Of a DNA stretch of 10,683 nt, positions 1 through 6,456 are shown in pieces. Each line of letters opens with the position of its first letter. The first letter of the stretch is position 1. The position numbers and the translations under genes were made by a program. The DNA is from Zetaproteobacteria bacterium (GTDB lineage Bacteria > Pseudomonadota > Zetaproteobacteria > Mariprofundales > Mariprofundaceae). The DNA is taken from assembly GCA_021545595.1 (NCBI GenBank), contig JAJRVG010000034.1, forward strand, positions 1 through 10,683. The letters are read 5' to 3'. Below the pieces are notes generated by a model, which ran no database searches, was not told the DNA's origin, and saw only the letters and a program-made list of their open reading frames with translations.

Positions 1-1
1 C

Positions 2-388
2 CGCGCTGATTCGGTGCCGGAAATTGCCAGCCACACACCCGTCTTTCAGGGTGAGCAAAGCTGTAAACAATGTCACACAAAACGGCATGCAATGTGGTCA
101 CAGGGCAGACATCAGTCAGTTTCATGTGAAGACTGTCATGGTGCGGCAGGTGACCATCCGCTATCCGGAAAACTTCCTGTACCAAAAGATACAGTCCGAT
201 TATGTGCTGCCTGCCATGAAGCAAAACCCGCTCGGCCAGCCCATCATCCTCAAATTATTATCAGGGAACATGCAGGCGAGCAAACATGTGTCGAATGTCA
301 TAACCCACACTCTCCACTGCATTTTAAGTGGGAGGATAGCAGCGGAATAATCGATCAGTTGCGTAATACGGGAGAGATGCATGGCTAA
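2..388 (+). CDS. Multihaem c-type cytochrome, C-terminal part (5' end outside window)
   Basis: The reading frame is open to the left edge, so only the last ~128 residues are seen; the GTG at 14 is probably an internal Val codon, not the start. Counting from that Val as residue 1, four haem-binding CxxCH motifs are visible: CKQCH (17-21), CEDCH (38-42), CAACH (64-68) and CVECH (92-96). Extra His residues (for example HH at 77-78 and the NPH after the last motif) could be second axial ligands. This tight spacing is usual for NrfB/cytochrome c3-c7-like multihaem proteins and for the ActA-type cytochrome of Alternative Complex III. The protein should be periplasmic and pass electrons to or from the ferredoxin/NrfD partner encoded next; the genes overlap by 8 bp. 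No TM segment is seen in this part. Total haem count and the exact family cannot be told from a fragment. Confidence 0.85.
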   Translation, partial: RADSVPEIASHTPVFQGEQSCKQCHTKRHAMWSQGRHQSVSCEDCHGAAGDHPLSGKLPVPKDTVRLCAACHEAKPARPAHHPQIIIREHAGEQTCVECHNPHSPLHFKWEDSSGIIDQLRNTGEMHG

Positions 389-1202
389 TTTCCACAATCA
401 GCGTCGGAAGTTCCTGGCCTTGTTATTCAAGAGTGCTGCTTATCTGTTTATGCTTCTGACCACGGGACGACTGTTCCTCCGAGGGAGCAGTGCAGAGGCT
501 GCCAGTCGCTCATTCCCGACCCCGGATTATGACTGGAACAAACACCAGTGGGGCTTCGGTATTGATGCAACGCGCTGCATTGGTTGTAATAAATGCGTGG
601 ATGCTTGTAAGGCCGAGAATGGTGTTCCCAGTGATGCCCATCATTTCCGCACATGGATAGAGCGTTACGCCCACCTTGATGGCGAAGAGAACGTGCGAGT
701 CGACAGTCATAATGATCCCGGCAATATCAAGGTGTCGCTCCAGGCTGGAGAAACACGCTTTGACAACCGTTATCAGGATGCCAATGTTGAAAAGGCATTC
801 TTTGTTCCCAAGCTTTGCAACCATTGCGAAAACCCTTCCTGCGTACAGGTCTGCCCCACCGGCGCAACGTTCAGAACCAAAGACGGTGTAGTGCTGATTG
901 ATCAAAAATACTGCATCGGCTGCCAGTACTGTGTACAGGCATGTCCATATGGTGCCCGTTTCTTTAACCCGGAGCTGAATGTCGTAGACAAATGTACATG
1001 GTGCTATCATCGCATCACACGTGGCCTGCAGCCTGCCTGTGTTGAGGTCTGCCCGACTCAGGCGCGTATCTTTGGAGATCTGAACGAGGCAGAAAGTCCG
1101 ATTAGCACATTCGTACGCAAGAACCGCGTCGATGTACTCAAACCTGCAATGGGCAACAGACCACGTGTTTTCTATGTCGGTATCGACAAGGACGTATCAT
1201 GA
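381..1202 (+). CDS. Tat-exported four-cluster ferredoxin subunit (DmsB/PsrB/NrfC/HybA-like)
   Basis: The 273-residue protein begins with a twin-arginine type signal (RRKFL at 8-12, hydrophobic stretch to ~33, possible AEA cleavage near 38-40), so it should act on the periplasmic side. All 16 cysteines for four [4Fe-4S] clusters are present: C66/C69/C72/C76, C146/C149/C154/C158, C178/C181/C184/C188 and C205/C208/C220/C224. Family knowledge: such subunits wire an NrfD/PsrC membrane partner to a catalytic or cytochrome subunit. The start ATG has GGAGAG at 371-376 and overlaps the preceding cytochrome gene. The stop overlaps the NrfD-like gene (ATGA at 1199-1202), so the two are probably translationally coupled and made in equal amounts. 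No molybdopterin domain is fused, unlike ActB. The role in a quinol-linked complex is inferred; the family call is firm. Confidence 0.92.
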   Translation: MANFHNQRRKFLALLFKSAAYLFMLLTTGRLFLRGSSAEAASRSFPTPDYDWNKHQWGFGIDATRCIGCNKCVDACKAENGVPSDAHHFRTWIERYAHLDGEENVRVDSHNDPGNIKVSLQAGETRFDNRYQDANVEKAFFVPKLCNHCENPSCVQVCPTGATFRTKDGVVLIDQKYCIGCQYCVQACPYGARFFNPELNVVDKCTWCYHRITRGLQPACVEVCPTQARIFGDLNEAESPISTFVRKNRVDVLKPAMGNRPRVFYVGIDKDVS

Positions 1203-2365
1203 ACGAGGTACTGTACCATATCGCTCCGTTCACCGGTTATGTTTACCCGAATGAATCAGTCATTGCTTGGGGCATTCTTATTGTCTTCTACCCGTACATG
1301 ACAGGCCTTGTCGCTGGCTCTTTCACTGTTTCCAGCCTCTACCACATCTTAGGCATTAAGGCCCTGCAACCGGTTGCCCGCTTTGCGTTGCTCACAGCTT
1401 TGGCTTTCATGCTCTTTGTACCCATGCCTCTGCTCTTTCATCTTGGACATCCGGAACGTGCCTTCAATGCAGTGCTGACACCGCACTGGACATCCGCCTT
1501 TGCCGCATTCGGCTATATCGCCGGTTTTTACGTCATCGTTCTGATGCTGGAAATCTGGTTCGCCTTTCGTGTTGATATTGTCGCCAGAGCACAAAATAGC
1601 AGCGGAGTGTTGAAGCTCATTTACCGCCTGCTTGCACTGGGCTCCGATGATGTTTCGCAAAACGCCCTTAACTATGACCGTCGCTGGCTCTGGTGGCTGG
1701 CGCTGATTGGTCTGCCCTGCGCCCATATTCTGCATGGCTATGTTGGTTTCGTGTTCGGCTCACTCAAGGCACGTGAGTGGTGGGCTTCGGACCTGATGCC
1801 TGTCATATTTCTGGGTTCGGCCATTATCTCAGGTGTTGCGATGCTGATTCTGCTGTATGCCGGTATCTGCAGGTTCCGTAAAATGACAACTGACTTTTCA
1901 TGCATGCGCACACTGACCTATATCCTGTGGGGATTCCTGATATTCACGCTCGTTCTTGAGTTCCTGGAGTTTATCAACCTTATTTATAAAAACAGGGAAG
2001 GGACAAACATGATCATGACACTGCTTGCAGGACCACTCTGGTATGGCCTGATCGTCCAGCTTGCCGGTTCCATGATTGCACTATTGATACTCGGGACAAT
2101 GATCTACCGCAAAACAGCAGGCAGACAACTTGTAGCAGGCCTGATTGGCAGTGCGTTGCTGGTATTGATCGCCGTATTTGCGATGCGCTGGAATGTGGTA
2201 ATTGGCGGTCAGGAGGTATCAAAAACCATGAAAGGTCTGCTTGATTACCAGACGCCCATATTTGGAGGAGAAGGGTTGATCGCATCCCTGTTTCTGTTTA
2301 CTTTACCGTTTATAACCCTGTGGTTACTGACACGCCTGCTTCCCCCCTGGCAACAACGAGATTGA
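1199..2365 (+). CDS. NrfD/PsrC-type integral membrane subunit, quinol-interacting
   Basis: A 388-residue polytopic protein with about nine hydrophobic segments (roughly 21-45, 60-81, 98-122, 163-187, 199-223, 239-262, 278-301, 310-330, 360-380). Landmarks of the NrfD/PsrC/ActC family are visible: LGHPERAF at 82-89 after the second TM, and RWNVVIGGQ at 330-338 in the loop before the last TM. Members of this family have no haem; they bind quinone near the periplasmic face and hand electrons to the ferredoxin subunit. Length agrees with NrfD-like proteins having an extra C-terminal TM, as in DsrP/ActC types. It starts in an ATGA overlap with the ferredoxin stop. A promoter follows directly after the stop, so this gene may end the first transcription unit. 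Whether it oxidises quinol or reduces quinone cannot be told. Confidence 0.9.
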   Translation: MNEVLYHIAPFTGYVYPNESVIAWGILIVFYPYMTGLVAGSFTVSSLYHILGIKALQPVARFALLTALAFMLFVPMPLLFHLGHPERAFNAVLTPHWTSAFAAFGYIAGFYVIVLMLEIWFAFRVDIVARAQNSSGVLKLIYRLLALGSDDVSQNALNYDRRWLWWLALIGLPCAHILHGYVGFVFGSLKAREWWASDLMPVIFLGSAIISGVAMLILLYAGICRFRKMTTDFSCMRTLTYILWGFLIFTLVLEFLEFINLIYKNREGTNMIMTLLAGPLWYGLIVQLAGSMIALLILGTMIYRKTAGRQLVAGLIGSALLVLIAVFAMRWNVVIGGQEVSKTMKGLLDYQTPIFGGEGLIASLFLFTLPFITLWLLTRLLPPWQQRD

Positions 2366-2370
2366 GGTCG

Positions 2371-2398
2371 TTGACGTCGGTCGTTAAGTTTATATAAT
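2371..2398 (+). promoter_or_regulatory. Sigma-70-like promoter for the downstream cytochrome genes
   Basis: TTGACG (2371-2376) and TATAAT (2393-2398) match the -35 and -10 consensus at 11 of 12 positions, separated by 16 nt. It starts just after the stop of the NrfD-like gene and lies 45 nt upstream of the next ATG, giving a plausible short leader. Prediction from sequence only. Confidence 0.6.
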
Positions 2399-2410
2399 GA
2401 CCAATGATCG

Positions 2411-2422
2411 GGAATCAATTCC
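2411..2422. promoter_or_regulatory. Short inverted repeat in the leader (possible operator)
   Basis: GGAAT-CA-ATTCC is a perfect 5-bp inverted repeat, 12 nt after the predicted -10 box and so at or just after the expected transcription start. It could be a repressor half-site pair or chance. A related repeat, GGAATTA/TAATTCC, occurs upstream of prs at 9845-9863. Confidence 0.2.
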
Positions 2423-2443
2423 ATCCCATAAAGTGAGTTCCAT

Positions 2444-3184
2444 ATGCCAGGATATAAGCGTTTCCATGATACGTCCGTAAGTGAGCGTATCCTTGATACA
2501 ATGTTTCTGCTTACCATCGGACTGGGCTATCTGTTTGCTCTTGGCCACATGTACTTCTCGCATGAAGGGCGCGATGGTCAACCCGGCCTGTCAGTTGAAG
2601 ATATAAAAATTGCCTACTACGGAAAACATCAGCAGACCCGGCTTGGTGCAGCCCTGAACGCTTCCATGGGTGGTAATCTGGAGTCTCCGGAACAGAAAGA
2701 GATTATTTTCAAATGGATTGAAAATGGAACTGATGTGGATGAGTTTAATGCCAATGTAGCTCCGATCATGAATGAAAACTGTGTCACGTGTCACTCCAGT
2801 AAATCCGGTATGGGACTCCCCTCACTGACCAACTATGAGGAGGTGATGAAGGTTACCCATAACGATACCGGCGCTTCCATTCAGAGCCTAGTAAGGGTTT
2901 CACACATCCATCTCTTCGGCATCGCTTTTATCCTTTTCTTTGTCGGCCGAATCTTCATCCTCTGTGAAATGCCGATCATGGTAAAGCGTATCGCCGTTGC
3001 CATACCGTTCATAGCCATCCTGCTTGATATTCTCTCCTGGTATTTGACAAAAATTATCCCCGGCTTCGCATACATCGTGGTGCTATCCGGTGGACTGATG
3101 GGCCTGTCACTCGCCGGCCAGATTCTCATGTCCATTCATCAGATGTGGTTCTACAAGCCCAAGCAGGTTCCCATTGAGATGTAG
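2444..3184 (+). CDS. Membrane protein with a c-type haem motif between TM segments, family not recognised
   Basis: A 246-residue protein with an unusual layout: TM at ~18-38, a ~110-residue loop holding one CVTCH haem motif (113-117), then three TM segments at ~153-174, 182-200 and 207-231. The loop must be periplasmic for cytochrome c maturation. The region around the motif (VAPIMNENCVTCHSS) looks like the short haem-binding element of diverse membrane-linked cytochromes; M123 is a possible ligand. HIH at 154-156 and H232 near the ends of TMs could be further metal or haem ligands, but this is speculation. The start has a weak AAGTGAG ribosome site at 2431-2437. It follows its own promoter and precedes two soluble cytochromes, so it may be the membrane entry or exit point between the NrfD complex and those cytochromes. 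I cannot assign a named family. Confidence 0.75.
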   Translation: MPGYKRFHDTSVSERILDTMFLLTIGLGYLFALGHMYFSHEGRDGQPGLSVEDIKIAYYGKHQQTRLGAALNASMGGNLESPEQKEIIFKWIENGTDVDEFNANVAPIMNENCVTCHSSKSGMGLPSLTNYEEVMKVTHNDTGASIQSLVRVSHIHLFGIAFILFFVGRIFILCEMPIMVKRIAVAIPFIAILLDILSWYLTKIIPGFAYIVVLSGGLMGLSLAGQILMSIHQMWFYKPKQVPIEM

Positions 3185-3271
3185 CGGGCATTTTCCACCC
3201 TCTGGAGGAATAATAAAGGCTCGTTATGCCCAAGCAGTTTGTTTAACATTTGTACTGAAAGGAGAAATAAA

Positions 3272-3565
3272 ATGAATAATATCGTAAAAGCCCTCGCTGT
3301 ACTCGCCGTTATGGGCATGCTGGACACCCCGGCTATCGCATCCGATGCACCGGATGGCGCAAAGATTTTCAAGAAAAAATGTGCCATGTGCCACAAAGTT
3401 GACAGGAAAAAAGTCGGCCCCGCAGTCAAGGCTATGAATCAGGACAGTGAGGTGCTACGTTCCACCATTGCAAACGGCAGGAAGATGATGCCAAAATATT
3501 CCAGCAAACTTTCAGCCGAAGAGATTGATGCGGTTGTAGCATACCTGAAAGAGCAGCAGAAGTAA
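3272..3565 (+). CDS. Monohaem class I cytochrome c, periplasmic
   Basis: A 97-residue protein with a Sec signal peptide (1-23, ending AIA before SDAPDG), leaving a mature protein of ~74 residues. The haem site is CAMCH (37-41). M73 in the MMPKY element is the likely sixth ligand, followed by the usual C-terminal helix (AEEIDAVVAYL). Size and layout fit a c8/c551-like electron shuttle. The ATG at 3272 is chosen because AAAGGAGA (3258-3264) sits 7 nt upstream and it gives a clean signal peptide; a longer reading from 3239 would add 11 residues that spoil it. It probably carries electrons between the membrane complex and a terminal oxidase or an outer donor. The partner is not identifiable here. 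Confidence 0.92.
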   Translation: MNNIVKALAVLAVMGMLDTPAIASDAPDGAKIFKKKCAMCHKVDRKKVGPAVKAMNQDSEVLRSTIANGRKMMPKYSSKLSAEEIDAVVAYLKEQQK

Positions 3566-3607
3566 TTCATACTTCTCTGATCTACTGTTAAAAGCCCTGG
3601 AGGAAGC

Positions 3608-4432
3608 ATGCTAAAAACTTTTTTTATACTCACTGCCTTGATGTCTCTTGTGGCAGGAACCGCTCAGGCCAGTAACCTGCCCGATGGTAAAGCACTCTTT
3701 TCCAAAAATTGTGCAATCTGTCACGGTATTGATGGCAGCGTCAGTGACTATGGTAAAACGCTGGAACCTTTTCCAGCCCGAAACCTGAGGGCTATCGCAC
3801 CCTATGTGGGCTATGATGAGATTCGCCGTATTGTCACCCATGGCACCCATAAAAGTAAAATGAAAGCAATGAAATACGTACTTGATCCGCTTGAAATTGA
3901 GGCGATAGTTGATTACATCAAAACGTTCTCCTACAAGCCGAACGTGGCTAATGGCAAGCAGCGGTTTAAAGAGGTGTGTGCTTCCTGCCACGGCAACGAT
4001 GGTCGTGCCCAGACCGGTGTAGGTGCCAAAAACCTTGTCTACAGCAAGCTCTCCCTCGAAGAGAAGGTCCACACCATTCGCTATGGCCGTTCGGGCACGT
4101 TGATGACGGCCAAACGTCATCAGATGAGCAATGCCGATATTGCCGATATTGCCAATTATGTTGATTCGTTGAAACGTGGTGGAAACGCAAAGGTTGGCGG
4201 CAAGCTCTATGCCAGAAACTGCAAATCCTGCCATGCAACTCCATCTGACATTCATATCATTGGAAACGTAGCAGTCAGGCATAAAAAAATATCTGATATA
4301 AGTGATCACATGCTCGACCTGCGCATCCGCCATGGACGACATGTTGACCGTGAGGGCCGCAAAGCCATCAAGAAACTCTCATCCGATGATGTTCAGGATA
4401 TCATCAGCTATTTAAGGAAAAATAGTAAGTGA
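3608..4432 (+). CDS. Trihaem cytochrome c, three fused class I domains
   Basis: A 274-residue exported protein: signal peptide 1-21 (ends AQA before SNLPDG), then three cytochrome c domains with CAICH (35-39), CASCH (124-128) and CKSCH (205-209). Each domain ends in the usual amphipathic helix (EIEAIVDYI, DIADIANYV, DVQDIISYL). A Met candidate for the sixth ligand exists in domain 1 (M85 or M88) and domain 2 (M166). The matching place in domain 3 has Glu/Arg with His nearby (H242, H245), so its third haem may have different ligation. The gene has a strong ribosome site (TGGAGGA, 3598-3604). It lies 42 nt after the monohaem cytochrome gene and its stop overlaps hemN (GTGA). It is likely a periplasmic multistep electron wire; donor and acceptor are unknown. 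Confidence 0.9.
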   Translation: MLKTFFILTALMSLVAGTAQASNLPDGKALFSKNCAICHGIDGSVSDYGKTLEPFPARNLRAIAPYVGYDEIRRIVTHGTHKSKMKAMKYVLDPLEIEAIVDYIKTFSYKPNVANGKQRFKEVCASCHGNDGRAQTGVGAKNLVYSKLSLEEKVHTIRYGRSGTLMTAKRHQMSNADIADIANYVDSLKRGGNAKVGGKLYARNCKSCHATPSDIHIIGNVAVRHKKISDISDHMLDLRIRHGRHVDREGRKAIKKLSSDDVQDIISYLRKNSK

Positions 4433-5853
4433 CCGATTCAAACAACGGCAGCCCCCTCTCTTCCGGAGCGGGGGCTGCCTCTCTTTTTAACCTTGATCTT
4501 ATCAAAAAATATGATCAGGCAGGGCCCCGCTACACCTCTTATCCAACAGCACCCATGTTTCATGAAGGCATTAATGGAAAAACTTATGCCGAAACACTGG
4601 AGGCGGCTGGCAGAGAAAATGGGCCGCTATCACTCTATATTCACATCCCCTTCTGTAATACGGTCTGCTACTACTGTGGCTGTAACAAAATTGTCACCAG
4701 ACAATACGAACGTGCTGAGCCATACCTGCAACTGCTTATGAAAGAGATTGATCTAGTTGCCGACCATATCGGTAACTCCAGAGCTGTGACCCAACTACAC
4801 TTTGGCGGCGGCACACCTACATTCCTCAGTGAGGATCAGTTACGTCGACTCATGGCTCATCTCCATGACCGCTTCACTTTTGTTTCCGATGAGAAGGGTG
4901 AATACGGTATTGAGATGGATCCGCGCGAATGTTCTGAGGAGACTGTCAGGGTACTTCGTGAGATCGGCTTCAACCGTATGTCGATGGGCGTCCAGGATTT
5001 TGACCCTGACGTACAGAAGGCCGTAAACCGCATTCAATCCAAAGAGGAGACACTACGTGTACTGAAAGAGGCACGTGCTCACGGTTTCAAGTCGATGAAT
5101 ATCGACCTGATGTATGGACTGCCACTACAGAGCGTGGAGACATTCGACAGAACACTCTCTACTATTATTGAATTCTCTCCGGATCGCATTGCACTTTTCA
5201 ACTATGCCCATCTGCCACACATGTTCATGCCGCAACGCCGAATCAATGAGGAAGAGCTTCCATCGCCACAGCAGAAGCTTGATATTCTTGAGCACAGCAT
5301 CAAACGGCTGCTTGATGCCGGGTATAAATTTATCGGCATGGATCACTTCGGCAAACCGGATGATGAACTGACCATCGCTCAGAATGAGGGTAAGCTCTAC
5401 CGCAACTTTCAGGGTTACTCGACACACTCAGACTGTGACCTGGTCGGCATTGGGCTTACATCAATCGGCTATGTGGGAGGAAGCTTTTTCCAGAATGCCA
5501 AAGAGATGGATGCCTATAGTGAAACGATCAGTGCCGGTCGGTTTTCTGTATTCAGGGGTTATACACTAACTGAAGAGGACCATCTTCGCCGTCATGTTAT
5601 TATGCGACTGATGTGTGATTTCTCGCTTGATTTCAACGCTGTTGAGAAGCTGTTTAGCATCAACTTCAAAACCCACTTTTCTGATGCATTGGAAGACCTG
5701 AAGCCGATGCTGGAAGATGGCCTTGTTGCACTGCAGGAGAACCATCTTGATGTGCTGCCGGCAGGTCGGATGTTGATCCGTAACATAGCCATGCTTTTCG
5801 ATGAGCACCTGCGCAACAAGCAGGAAAAGGTTCGTTACTCAAAGGTGATCTGA
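4429..5853 (+). CDS. hemN: Oxygen-independent coproporphyrinogen III dehydrogenase
   Basis: This radical SAM enzyme converts coproporphyrinogen III to protoporphyrinogen IX without O2, in the cytoplasm. The 474-residue product carries the HemN signature: PRYTSYPTA at 33-41, the CxxxCxxC cluster site C76/C80/C83 followed by C85, and GGGTP at 126-130. E. coli HemN is 457 residues, so this one is full length with ~17 extra N-terminal residues rich in Ser/Gly/Ala. The only possible start is the GTG at 4429: stop codons TAG and TAA lie in frame directly upstream, and no ATG, GTG, TTG or CTG occurs before the conserved core. The GTGA overlap with the trihaem cytochrome suggests translational coupling. 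Oddly, the first codons encode a perfect terminator hairpin (separate entry). Linkage to c-type cytochrome genes suggests haem supply under low oxygen. Confidence 0.93.
   Translation: MTDSNNGSPLSSGAGAASLFNLDLIKKYDQAGPRYTSYPTAPMFHEGINGKTYAETLEAAGRENGPLSLYIHIPFCNTVCYYCGCNKIVTRQYERAEPYLQLLMKEIDLVADHIGNSRAVTQLHFGGGTPTFLSEDQLRRLMAHLHDRFTFVSDEKGEYGIEMDPRECSEETVRVLREIGFNRMSMGVQDFDPDVQKAVNRIQSKEETLRVLKEARAHGFKSMNIDLMYGLPLQSVETFDRTLSTIIEFSPDRIALFNYAHLPHMFMPQRRINEEELPSPQQKLDILEHSIKRLLDAGYKFIGMDHFGKPDDELTIAQNEGKLYRNFQGYSTHSDCDLVGIGLTSIGYVGGSFFQNAKEMDAYSETISAGRFSVFRGYTLTEEDHLRRHVIMRLMCDFSLDFNAVEKLFSINFKTHFSDALEDLKPMLEDGLVALQENHLDVLPAGRMLIRNIAMLFDEHLRNKQEKVRYSKVI
4447..4488 (+). terminator. Intrinsic terminator inside the 5' coding region of hemN
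   Basis: A perfect 10-bp stem, GGCAGCCCCC (4447-4456) with GGGGGCTGCC (4470-4479), extends across one mismatch by CTC/GAG (4458-4460 with 4466-4468). It is followed at once by TCTCTTTTT (4480-4488). This is the textbook rho-independent form. It begins 15 nt after the stop of the trihaem cytochrome, the expected place to end the cytochrome operon, yet also lies inside hemN codons 7-20. Confidence 0.8.
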
Positions 5854-5964
5854 TCAATATCTGTGATGGTGGCTGCAATGTATACGGGCACCGGTTGGCT
5901 GGACAACACCCCCGAAAACATAAAGCTTTGATATCATCGATAAACAGAGAGAGGATAGCCAGCC

Positions 5965-6456
5965 ATGCACGAGCCTGAACGGTTTAAGAGCCCTGAATAC
6001 CTGGCAGTACTGGGTGAAGCCAGTACTTCAGAGGCATGCCACATCTCCTCATCCGCCTTAAGTGCCATGCAGGAGGCTGCCAAAAAAGATTATCCCCTTG
6101 AAGCCTGTGGACTGTTGATCGGAAGTATCAACAGTGGCTGGCAGGTTGATGAGGCACGCCAGATCGAAAACCTCAACAAAGAGCGTGCGGCTGACCGTTT
6201 TCAACTCGACCCGGCCGGATATCAGAGCATTGATCATGAACTGCGTGGAACCGGCCGTGAGATCATTGGCGTATTTCACTCTCACCCCGATTGTCCGGCC
6301 AAACCATCTCCGACCGACATGGAGAGCGCATGGGAGGGGTTTGTCTATCCGATTATCAGCATCTACAATGGAGAAGTTGCCGACATCCTCTGCTGGAGCC
6401 TGAATGAAAATGGAAACAGATTTCAGCCACTATCGGTTAAGTATTCTAAAAAATGA
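5965..6456 (+). CDS. JAMM/MPN+ domain metalloprotease (Mov34/Mec-like)
   Basis: A 163-residue protein with the complete JAMM zinc motif: E46 in YPLEACGLLIG, then H105-S-H107, S115 and D118 (HxH, ten residues, D). The HSHPDCPAKPS stretch is typical of the bacterial Mec/CysO-peptidase branch, whose known members cut a sulphur-carrier or ubiquitin-like protein after its C-terminal glycine. No ThiS/MoaD/CysO or E1-like (MoeB/ThiF) gene is in the window, so the substrate is unknown. The domain proper starts near residue 26; about 24 extra residues precede it. The start is favoured by GAGAGAGGA at 5948-5954 with in-frame ATG; an alternative ATG at 6067 lacks a ribosome site. The stop overlaps the next gene (ATGA), placing it in the operon with the TPR, LolB and IspE genes. 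Confidence 0.85.
   Translation: MHEPERFKSPEYLAVLGEASTSEACHISSSALSAMQEAAKKDYPLEACGLLIGSINSGWQVDEARQIENLNKERAADRFQLDPAGYQSIDHELRGTGREIIGVFHSHPDCPAKPSPTDMESAWEGFVYPIISIYNGEVADILCWSLNENGNRFQPLSVKYSKK
6006..6027. promoter_or_regulatory. Perfect inverted repeat in the first codons of the JAMM gene
   Basis: AGTACTGG (6006-6013) and CCAGTACT (6020-6027) form a perfect 8-bp inverted repeat with a 6-nt spacer. It falls in the non-conserved N-terminal extension (codons 14-21). It could be an RNA hairpin damping translation or an operator; no T-run follows, so it is not a terminator. Confidence 0.25.

Noticed and set aside
14..16. GTG at 14 as the true start of the first cytochrome
   Set aside because: The frame is open to the window edge, there is no signal peptide after this GTG and no ribosome site before it, so the gene almost surely continues upstream.
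510..1010. Open frame on the minus strand opposite the ferredoxin gene
   Set aside because: Antisense to a coding region with 16 conserved cysteines; no independent support.
3226..3246. Mini-ORF MPKQFV before the monohaem cytochrome
   Set aside because: Six codons with the nearest good ribosome site 16 nt upstream. GCCCAAGCAG also occurs at 3157-3166 near the end of the previous gene, so it may be a small duplication scar. Too little to call a gene.
3611..4342. Long open frame on the minus strand opposite the trihaem cytochrome (243 codons)
   Set aside because: It lies fully antisense to a gene with signal peptide and three haem motifs, has no ribosome site or recognisable motif, and its translation looks like an anticodon shadow.
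5854..5964. Terminator or promoter between hemN and the JAMM gene
   Set aside because: No stem followed by a T-run and no convincing -35/-10 pair was found; only a TGATATCA palindrome at 5929-5936.
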